A stretch of DNA of 64,000 nucleotides, taken from contig NZ_JAAQPH010000016.1 in the NCBI RefSeq assembly GCF_011683915.1, forward strand, positions 1 to 64,000, written 5' to 3'. This document shows, in pieces, positions 57,563 through 64,000 of this stretch; position 1 is the first letter of the stretch; every line of letters begins with the position of its first letter. A program made the position numbers and the translations under genes. The DNA comes from Pelagibius litoralis (lineage in GTDB: Bacteria > Pseudomonadota > Alphaproteobacteria > Kiloniellales > Kiloniellaceae). The notes under the pieces are model-generated. The model was not told where the DNA came from. It made no database searches and saw only the letters and a list, made by a program, of their open reading frames with translations.

Positions 57563-58426
57563 ATGCACACCATCCGAAACCCCATCGAGTGGGGAATGGA
57601 CGCGCTGAAGGACGCCGCCCAGGCGGTCGAAGCCGCCGGCAGTTCCCTGCCCGCCGACGAAACCGCCGAACAGGCCGGACATCCAAGCGTTCGCAAGATC
57701 GGAGTCGCCGACCTGCGCGAGGCCCTGGCGAAAGGCTTCAGCGACTTCGGCGCCTACCGCTCAGACGTCATCTTCCTCTGCATCATCTACCCGGCGATCA
57801 GCCTGGTGCTCATCCACGCCGCCCTGAACTACGACATGCTGGCGCTGCTGTTCCCCCTGGCATCCGGCTTTGCCCTTGTCGGCCCGGTGGCGGCCATCGG
57901 CCTCTATGAGTTGAGCCGGCGGCGCGAACGCGGCCTGCCCGCAAGCTGGCTCCATGCTTTCGGGATGGTGCGCGCGCCCTCCTTCGGGGCCATCGCCATT
58001 CTGGGTCTCGCCTTGCTGGCGCTGTTCGTGCTGTGGCTGGGCGCGGCGCAGTTGATCTACCTGCTGACCCTGGGCCCGCAACCGCCGGCCTCGCCCGCCG
58101 CCTTCCTCTCCGATGTGCTGACCACCAGCGCCGGCTGGACCATGACCCTCGTCGGCCTGGGCGTCGGCTTCCTCTTCGCCGTGGTCGTGCTGGCGATCAG
58201 CGTAGTGTCCTTCCCGCTGCTGCTCGACCGCCCGGTCGGCCTCGGCATCGCCATCGGCACTTCGGTGCGCGCGGTCGCCGCCAACCCCGGCATCATGGCG
58301 CTCTGGGGCATGATCGTCGCCGGCGCCCTGGTGCTCGGCTCGATCCCCCTCTTCCTCGGCCTCGTCATCGTCATGCCGGTGCTGGGCCATGCCACCTGGC
58401 ATCTGTATCGGCGGGTTGTGAGGTAG
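57563..58426 (+). CDS. DUF2189 membrane protein
   Basis: 287 aa from ATG 57563 (GAGGGA upstream). After a hydrophilic N-terminus of about 65 residues, six to seven spans follow, including DVIFLCIIYPAISLVLI and LASGFALVGPVAAIGLYELSRR-type blocks that define DUF2189 (often misnamed cytochrome c oxidase subunit I-like). Function unknown; inner membrane. Confidence 0.82.
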   Translation: MHTIRNPIEWGMDALKDAAQAVEAAGSSLPADETAEQAGHPSVRKIGVADLREALAKGFSDFGAYRSDVIFLCIIYPAISLVLIHAALNYDMLALLFPLASGFALVGPVAAIGLYELSRRRERGLPASWLHAFGMVRAPSFGAIAILGLALLALFVLWLGAAQLIYLLTLGPQPPASPAAFLSDVLTTSAGWTMTLVGLGVGFLFAVVVLAISVVSFPLLLDRPVGLGIAIGTSVRAVAANPGIMALWGMIVAGALVLGSIPLFLGLVIVMPVLGHATWHLYRRVVR

Positions 58427-58789
58427 GGCGTTAGGGGTTAGGCGGGAGCCCGCACCATCGACCAGGTTGGCTCTCCCTGAGCCAGCAAGAGTGAGATATC
58501 GGGACTGAAGCCCACGGCAGGAACTCAAGGTTTCCGCCCTTCCCACCCCTTTTGTGTGCAATGCAACATAACTCTCCTTGACTTTGGGGCTGAAAAGGGG
58601 CATCTAGCGGTCATTGATGTCTCGTGATCGCGCGAAAGGTCTCTCCTGGCGGAGGCGCCTCTCATCCCGAGAACCATCTTTTCCCAAAATTTTCCGTTTG
58701 CTCCAGGTGCGCGTGGATGACGGCAACGCGCTAACCGGCGGTTTCGCTTGTCTGAAAGGCAGCACGCTCGGCGCAAAAGGACTCTGTTC
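58427..58789 (+). promoter_or_regulatory. Long upstream region of the RhlE-type helicase gene
   Basis: 363 bases without a supported gene. TTGACT at 58578-58583 with CATCTA 17 bases on is a possible promoter, giving a leader of about 180 bases, as is common for cold-induced DEAD-box helicases. GTTTCGCTTGTCTGAA at 58741-58756 recurs with one change at 40517-40532. Confidence 0.35.
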
Positions 58790-60337
58790 GTGAATACCAG
58801 TACCCCTAATACCAATACCGATACCACCACCGCCCCGGCCGCCCCTGAGGCGCCGGTCGATGGTGTGAAGTTTACCGACCTCGGCCTGGCCGAGCCCCTG
58901 CTCCGCGCCCTGGCGGCAGCGGACTACACCACCCCCACACCGATCCAGGCGCAGGCGATCCCCGAACTGTTGAAGGGCCGCGACATGCTGGGCATTGCCC
59001 AGACCGGCACCGGCAAGACCGCCGCCTTCGCCCTGCCGATTCTGCAGCGCCTTTCAGAGAACAAAGAACATGTCGGGCCGAAGGCGACCCGCGCCCTGAT
59101 CCTGGCGCCGACCCGCGAGCTGGCGGTGCAGATCGGCGATGCGCTGAAGGTCTACGGCCGCCAGTACAAGCTGCGCCACACGGTCATCCTGGGCGGCGTT
59201 TCCCAGCACGGGCAGGTGCGCGCCCTGGCGCGCGGCCTGGATATCGTGGTGGCCACGCCCGGCCGCCTGATGGACCTGCTGAACCAGCGCCACATCCGCC
59301 TCGACAAGGTCTCGCATCTTGTCCTGGACGAGGCCGACCGCATGCTCGACATGGGCTTCATCCGCGACGTGCGCAAGATCGTGGCGGCCCTGCCGCAGCG
59401 GCGCCAGTCGCTGCTGTTCTCCGCCACCATGCCGACCGAAGTCGCCAAGCTGGCCGGCGACATGCTGCACAATCCGCTGCGCGTCGAGGTGACGCCCAAG
59501 GTGGTGACCGTGGAGCGTATCGCCCAGTCGGTGCATCATGTCTCGACCGCCGACAAGCGGACCCTGCTGGAGAACCTGCTGGCCGACCCCGCCATGAAGC
59601 GCGTGATCGTCTTCACCCGCACCAAGCACCGCGCCAACCGGGTGGCCGAGCAGTTGGACAAGGCCGGCATCTCCGCCGACGCCATCCATGGCAACAAGTC
59701 GCAGAACGCCCGTCAAAAGGCGCTCGACGCATTCCGCAAGGGCCGCGCCCGCGTCCTGGTGGCCACCGACATCGCCGCCCGCGGCATCGATGTCTCCGGC
59801 ATCACCCATGTGATCAACTACGAGCTGCCGAACGAGCCGGAAAGCTACGTCCACCGCATCGGCCGCACGGCCCGGGCCGGCGCCGAGGGTGCCGCGATTT
59901 CCTTCTGCGATGCGACGGAGCGTGCCTACCTGCGCGACATCGAACGCCTGATCAAGCTGCGTCTCGAGGTCATCGGCGACGCCCCGGCCAACGACAACCC
60001 GGCGCGGCGGCCGGCGCGCAAGAACGGGCCGCGCCCGCAGCAGCGTTCCGGACAGCGCCAGGGCAACGGCGAGCGTTGGGCCAAGTCCGGCAACGGCAAG
60101 GGTAAGCCCCAAGGCAAGCCGTATGCCAAGACGGGCCAGCAAAACGGCAACGGCGCAAAGCCTGGGTCGCAGGGCTCTTCCGAGCAAAAGGACGAGGCTC
60201 AGAAAAACGGTGGCAAAAAGCGCTTCGGCGGCAAGAAGCCCAACCAGAAGTTCGGCAGCAAGCAGAACGGCGGCGGGGCGTCGCCGCGGCGGCCGGCTTC
60301 GGGCGGGGCACCCAAGGGCCGCCCCCGGGCTGCCTAA
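58790..60337 (+). CDS. rhlE: DEAD-box RNA helicase, RhlE type
   Basis: 515 aa from GTG 58790 (AAGGA eight bases upstream). All motifs are visible: Q-motif [22 protein letters not shown], Ia PTRELAVQ, Ib [38 protein letters not shown] and [12 protein letters not shown]. The C-terminal 130 residues are a Gly/Asn/Lys/Arg-rich disordered tail for RNA binding. Remodels rRNA precursors or mRNAs in the cold. A terminator follows. Confidence 0.93.
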   Translation: MNTSTPNTNTDTTTAPAAPEAPVDGVKFTDLGLAEPLLRALAAADYTTPTPIQAQAIPELLKGRDMLGIAQTGTGKTAAFALPILQRLSENKEHVGPKATRALILAPTRELAVQIGDALKVYGRQYKLRHTVILGGVSQHGQVRALARGLDIVVATPGRLMDLLNQRHIRLDKVSHLVLDEADRMLDMGFIRDVRKIVAALPQRRQSLLFSATMPTEVAKLAGDMLHNPLRVEVTPKVVTVERIAQSVHHVSTADKRTLLENLLADPAMKRVIVFTRTKHRANRVAEQLDKAGISADAIHGNKSQNARQKALDAFRKGRARVLVATDIAARGIDVSGITHVINYELPNEPESYVHRIGRTARAGAEGAAISFCDATERAYLRDIERLIKLRLEVIGDAPANDNPARRPARKNGPRPQQRSGQRQGNGERWAKSGNGKGKPQGKPYAKTGQQNGNGAKPGSQGSSEQKDEAQKNGGKKRFGGKKPNQKFGSKQNGGGASPRRPASGGAPKGRPRAA

Positions 60338-60369
60338 CGGCCATTAGCCACAGACCCCGTAATGCCTTC

Positions 60370-60400
60370 GAAGGCCGCCGCGCAAACCGCGGCGGCCTTC
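60370..60400 (+). terminator. Terminator after rhlE
   Basis: GAAGGCCGCCGCG-CAAAC-CGCGGCGGCCTTC: a perfect 13-bp stem with a 5-base loop 32 bases after the stop, followed by ACTCTTT. Strong intrinsic-type structure with a short T-tract. Confidence 0.8.
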
Positions 60401-60538
60401 ACTCTTTGGACCGTCCCGTTTCGCCCGCGATACACGCTTCACCATTGGCGGCGGCTGCAATCAACGCTAGAATATATTCGCGCTGAAGTTGGAGAGCCTC
60501 GGCGTTACCGGGTGTTTGGTTAACAGAGAGCACGAGCC

Positions 60539-62686
60539 ATGATGGTGCTTCGCCGAACAACGGCGATGCTGCTTTTTCTTGCGTTGTCAGGGGAGTCCTC
60601 GGTCGGTCACGCCCTGGCCGAAGAGGCAGCCGACGAAAAGCCCGAAGTCTGCAGGGAGGGCGAAGGTGCCCTGACCTTCGGCCTCGATGACGTTGCGATA
60701 TCGACGCTGACGCACTGCCTGAGCCTTCAGGCTTTGCGCCCGGGCGACAAGGTGGCGGCGCTGGTCGGCCGCGGCCACGCCTATTTCGCCCGGGACGACT
60801 ACGACGAGGCGATTGCCGACTACAGCCGGGCGTTGGAGCTGGGCGAGGTCGACGTCGACCTGTTGGTCCACCGCGGCCGCGCCCACTACTACGAGGACCG
60901 CAACGACGAGGCTCTGGCGGACTTCGACCGCGCCCTCGCCCTGGACGGGGAGAATGACGAAGCATTCTACTTCCGCGGCCGCGTGTTCCACGAAGCAGAG
61001 CAGCACGACAAGGCTGCTGCCGATTTCGCTTCGGTCATACGGCTAAGCCCGGAGTCCAACAGCGCCTACTACTATCAGGGCCGCAGCCTGGCCGCCCTGG
61101 AACGCTACACGGAAGCCATTGCCAGCTACGACAAGGCGATCGAACTCGATCCCTTCGACAGTTGGGCTTTCAACAGCCGGGGAAATGTCTACCTGGATCT
61201 GGACGACTATGAGCGGGCGCTGCTGGACTATGACGAGGTGATCGAACTCGATCCCGAAGACGCCGTCGGCTATGCCAATCGCGGTATTGCGTTGAGCGCC
61301 CTGGACCGGCCGGCGGAAGCCATCGCCGACCTCGATATCGCACTGCGCCTGAACCCCAAGGACTCCGACAGCTTCGTGGAGCGCGGCGTCGCCTACTATG
61401 AGTTGGAAAACCTCGACCGCGCCATAGAAGACTATCGCGAGGCCCTGCGGCTGGAGCCGGACAATGCCTGGGCTCACAGCACGCTCGGCAACAGCCTGTC
61501 GGACCAGGGTCACTACGACGAGGCGATCGCCTCGTTCACAACGGCCCTGCGGATCGATCCCGACTACACCATCGTGTTCTACAATCGCGGCCTCGCCAAA
61601 TATCGCGCCCGGAACTACAGCGCCGCTGCCGACGACTTCAGCGAGGCAGTAGCGCGGGATCCCAACGACCCCGACGCGTTCTACATGCGCGGGCGCAGTC
61701 ACTATTTCCTGGACCAGCACGAAGCGGCGCTGAGCGATTTTACCAGCGTGCTCGAACTGGATGGAACCTATGCACAGGCACTGGTCGGGCGCGGCCTGGT
61801 TCACTACGATCTCAACGATCTTGACGACGCCCTTGAAGACTACGACGCAGCCCTGAAGCTCGATCCCGAATACACCTGGGCAATGAACAACCGCGGGCGC
61901 GTGCTGAACGACCTGAACCGCCATGCAGAGGCGGCCATCACCCTGGCGGAGGCCGTTGCTTTGGCGCCCGAATACGCCGCCGCCCATGCCAATCTCGGCA
62001 CCGCACAGTATTTCCTGAACGACTTGAACGCCGCAGTCCGGAGCTATAGCGCGTCACTCAAGCACAATCCGGACAATCTCAACACACTGATCTACCGCGG
62101 TCAGATCTACAACGAACAACAGCGCTTCGATCTGGCGATCGCCGACTTCGACAGCGCGGTCGAACTGCGGCCGAACAGTGCCTGGGCCTGGAACAACCGG
62201 GGCATCGCCTTTGCCGACAGGGGCGATCCGAAAGCAGCCATCGCCGACTACACCACGGCGATTGAAAAGGACGCAACCTACTATCCGGCGCCTTACAACC
62301 GCGGCCTCGCCTACCTCAGGCTCGAGGACTACGACGCCGCCCTGGCCGATTTCACCCAGGCCCTGACGTTGCAACCCGATGACCCCGACATCTTCTACTC
62401 GCGCGGCGACGTGCACTACGAAATGAGCGAGTTCGCGCTGGCTGCGGCCGACTACAGCGAAGCCTTGAGGCTCAACCCGGAAAGCGCCTGGTCGTTTTAC
62501 TCACGCGGACTTTCCTATGCCCACCTGGATGACCGCCAGTCAGCCCGCGCCGACTTCGACCAAGCGATCGAAGTCAGCGAGGACGCCGACAAGGCCGACA
62601 TGGCATCGGATATCTGCTCACAGCTCATGGCCCAGAGGCACATCGCCCTCTCCCTGAGCTACTGCCGCCGCGCCGTTACGGAGTAA
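60539..62686 (+). CDS. Secreted 18-repeat TPR protein
   Basis: 715 aa. A signal peptide (TAMLLFLALSGESSVGHALA) is followed by a short Cys-containing segment and 18 consecutive 34-residue TPR units (first about residue 75, last ending about 680), each of the RG-x-A-Y-x(11)-DY-A-L-P type. The last 35 residues contain two Cys. The continuous superhelix should act as a periplasmic scaffold for an unknown partner; acidic surface residues dominate. It has no associated catalytic domain. Confidence 0.85.
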   Translation: MMVLRRTTAMLLFLALSGESSVGHALAEEAADEKPEVCREGEGALTFGLDDVAISTLTHCLSLQALRPGDKVAALVGRGHAYFARDDYDEAIADYSRALELGEVDVDLLVHRGRAHYYEDRNDEALADFDRALALDGENDEAFYFRGRVFHEAEQHDKAAADFASVIRLSPESNSAYYYQGRSLAALERYTEAIASYDKAIELDPFDSWAFNSRGNVYLDLDDYERALLDYDEVIELDPEDAVGYANRGIALSALDRPAEAIADLDIALRLNPKDSDSFVERGVAYYELENLDRAIEDYREALRLEPDNAWAHSTLGNSLSDQGHYDEAIASFTTALRIDPDYTIVFYNRGLAKYRARNYSAAADDFSEAVARDPNDPDAFYMRGRSHYFLDQHEAALSDFTSVLELDGTYAQALVGRGLVHYDLNDLDDALEDYDAALKLDPEYTWAMNNRGRVLNDLNRHAEAAITLAEAVALAPEYAAAHANLGTAQYFLNDLNAAVRSYSASLKHNPDNLNTLIYRGQIYNEQQRFDLAIADFDSAVELRPNSAWAWNNRGIAFADRGDPKAAIADYTTAIEKDATYYPAPYNRGLAYLRLEDYDAALADFTQALTLQPDDPDIFYSRGDVHYEMSEFALAAADYSEALRLNPESAWSFYSRGLSYAHLDDRQSARADFDQAIEVSEDADKADMASDICSQLMAQRHIALSLSYCRRAVTE

Positions 62687-63251
62687 TACAGATGGCGCGC
62701 CGAAAGGCCGCCCCAGCCACGACCAAGCAAGTCGTCCGATTATTCCTAATCGATTCGATGAAGCAACGCACTTACTTGGCGCAGGACCGCAAAGTCTTGC
62801 CTAAACCGTCTCGCAAAACCCCTCGGCACCCTTGAAAGCAGGCGCCTGCTGAATAGCTATGTATGACATAAAGACAAAGAGATGCACGAGAGGCTTCGAG
62901 CAGCGTTTCAGCCGGAAGTCTTGCGAGCAGGGGTAATACCCGCATGCTCGAACTGTTTGATGGCGATCGGATTCACATGTTTTGACGCAACCACCAAATT
63001 GGTTCCGTCAAAACATGATCCGATCTAGTGCTGCAAGGTCCCAAGCAGGCGCCAATGATCTGCTGCAAAAAAACCGAATACCAAGGGAGGAAACATGGCA
63101 CCAAGGTAATCCCTGGAGCCGACACCGGTAGCGGCATCGGCAGCAGGTCAACTGCATATCCAAATTTAAAAACCAGGTATAAAGAAACGGCCGGGCTGAT
63201 CCGGCGGTCTCAACAAGCTTGCGGCCAGCGCCGCGAAACAGAGAGAGCGAA
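62687..63251. other. Intergenic region, 565 bases, holding palindromic repeat copy B
   Basis: No gene with support is visible. The repeat at 62945-63028 occupies the middle. The part before the TRAP gene is purine-rich and probably carries its promoter and leader; no recognisable -35/-10 pair of good quality was found. Confidence 0.5.
62945..63028 (-). repeat. Interspersed palindromic repeat, copy B (inverted)
   Basis: Read on the minus strand it starts CTAGATCGGATCATGTTTTG like copy A, has the arm AACCA/TGGTT, returns through CAAAACATGTGAATCCGATC and ends with GTTCGAGCA. Differences to copy A in the stem (TTTTGTC/GACAAAA against TTTTGACG/CGTCAAAA) keep pairing. Confidence 0.75.
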
Positions 63252-64000
63252 ATGAGCTTCAAGACAATCAAAACAAACATATCGGGCGGGATCGTCGCGG
63301 CGGTTGCATTGCTTGCCGCCCCTGCAGCCTTTGCGGCGGATTACGATTGGACGTTCCAGACATCTGCACAGGCCGGCGATAACTTCTTCACCATCCAACA
63401 GGCCTGGGCGGAACGTGTCGGCGCCATGTCCGGTGATCGCATCAAGATCACCGTTGTGCCGGTTGGAACAGTGGTGGCCCACACCGAGACGCTTGACGCG
63501 GTCGGCGCCGGCATCCTGCAGGGCCACATTACCGACCCTTCGTATTTCTCGGGCAAAGATCCGGCCTTTGCGATGCTTGGCAACCTGGTGGGCGCATGGT
63601 CGGCCCCGCAGCAGATGTTCAACTACATGAACTATGGCGGCGGGATCGAACTGTTCAACGAACTGGTCAACCCCTATGGCCTGCAGTTCCTGGGCGCATC
63701 CGCAACTGGTGTCGAGTCCTTCTTGTCGTCCAAGCCGATTTACGGAGTCGATGATCTGGCCGGTATCAAGATGCGGGCGCCCGAGGGCATGGTGCAGGAA
63801 GTCTTCGCCGCAGCGGGCGCCGCGCCGGTGAACCTTCCCGGCTCCGAGGTATATACGTCGCTGGAAAAAGGCGTGATCGATGCCGCCGACTACACGGTGT
63901 TTTCGACCAACCACGCACAAGGCATGCACAAGTTCGCAAACTACCCGCTTTATCCCGGGTTCCATTCGATGCCGGTAATCGACGTATCGATGAACAAGGC
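63252..64000 (+). CDS. TRAP transporter solute-binding protein (DctP family), partial
   Basis: The first 249 codons are in the window. Signal peptide GGIVAAVALLAAPAAFAA, then YDWTFQTSAQAGDNFF, GVDDLAGIKMRAPEGMVQEV (the DctP substrate-Arg region) and EVYTSLEKGVIDAADY. The protein binds an organic or 2-oxo acid for uptake by DctQM, which should lie to the right beyond the window. ATG 63252 has GAGAGAG upstream. The reading frame is open to the end. Confidence 0.9.
   Translation, partial: MSFKTIKTNISGGIVAAVALLAAPAAFAADYDWTFQTSAQAGDNFFTIQQAWAERVGAMSGDRIKITVVPVGTVVAHTETLDAVGAGILQGHITDPSYFSGKDPAFAMLGNLVGAWSAPQQMFNYMNYGGGIELFNELVNPYGLQFLGASATGVESFLSSKPIYGVDDLAGIKMRAPEGMVQEVFAAAGAAPVNLPGSEVYTSLEKGVIDAADYTVFSTNHAQGMHKFANYPLYPGFHSMPVIDVSMNK

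Noticed and set aside
58525-58830. 101-aa minus-strand frame upstream of the helicase
   Set aside because: No motif, no ribosome-binding site and it overlaps the helicase start; taken as non-coding leader.
59054-60187. 377-aa open frame on the minus strand
   Set aside because: Antisense of the RhlE helicase, whose motifs are all present on the other strand.
1-64000. CRISPR array or rRNA operon
   Set aside because: No regularly spaced repeats of 23-40 bases and no 16S/23S/5S signature were seen on either strand.

Overview
The window is GC-rich chromosomal DNA with an alphaproteobacterial gene repertoire: a DUF4169 protein, a Sua5-type TsaC, intracellular PHA depolymerase, class Ia ribonucleotide reductase, TRAP solute receptor, BLUF photoreceptor and BluB. 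I infer a marine or soil member of the Rhodospirillales or a neighbouring order. That placement rests on gene content, not on a marker gene. There are no rRNA genes, no complete tRNA gene and no CRISPR array.

Bases 1-10893 are the right end of an integrated element, probably a temperate phage. About 23 plus-strand genes are packed with gaps of 0-3 bases or short overlaps. First come a dozen small accessory genes, many with Cys pairs. Then comes a recombination and nucleic-acid module: PD-(D/E)XK exonuclease, Sak4/RecA-like ATPase, HNH nuclease, DUF5131 protein and a membrane-anchored BCS1-like AAA ATPase. An excisionase-like gene overlapping a tyrosine integrase closes the element. Right after the integrase lies the 3' part of a tRNA-Val(CAC) gene without its 5' half, which is the displaced attachment-site fragment. 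The intact tRNA should lie to the left, outside the window. No structural phage genes are present here.

From 10894 on the DNA is ordinary chromosome. 10.9-14.1 kb: surface polysaccharide glycosyltransferase, O-antigen ligase-like protein and LysE exporter. 14.2-17.5 kb: coiled-coil membrane protein, Kef-type K+/H+ antiporter and hotdog thioesterase. 17.5-20.5 kb: a leftward thiosulfate module (periplasmic rhodanese, a tiny coupled ORF, TsuA-like permease) followed by two small proteins. 20.6-23.4 kb: Sel1 lipoprotein, BLUF sensor and SRAP/YedK abasic-site protein. 23.6-26.8 kb: nrdA and nrdB. 26.9-40.3 kb: small enzymes, an orphan molybdopterin hydroxylase large subunit, CysQ, a LysR/AhpD-like divergent pair, an SDR operon, an orphan ParA, TsaC, an FAD-linked dehydrogenase, a broken acetyltransferase and an outer-membrane barrel. 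40.5-47 kb: acyl-CoA dehydrogenase, a candidate small RNA, glycerol kinase, a ParB-like mini-protein and PHA depolymerase. 47-49 kb: a NicO-type metal transporter and two tandem half-size permeases. 49-57.3 kb: enolase-superfamily enzyme, thioesterase, GNAT, DUF4168, periplasmic binding protein, SDR, a degenerate CHASE4 histidine kinase, TetR regulator and BluB. 57.5-64 kb: DUF2189 protein, RhlE-type helicase, an 18-repeat TPR protein and the start of a TRAP solute receptor.

The most unusual signals are: the BCS1-like ATPase inside the phage replication/recombination run; identical stop/RBS/start cassettes in the accessory genes, one folding into a C(UGCG)G hairpin over the ribosome-binding site; a 283-base out-of-frame overlap of excisionase and integrase; an 83-84-base interspersed palindrome in two copies with compensatory base changes; a minus-strand candidate ncRNA with a strong intrinsic terminator before glpK; a sensor kinase lacking its phosphoacceptor His; and two SDRs that both lack the catalytic Tyr.
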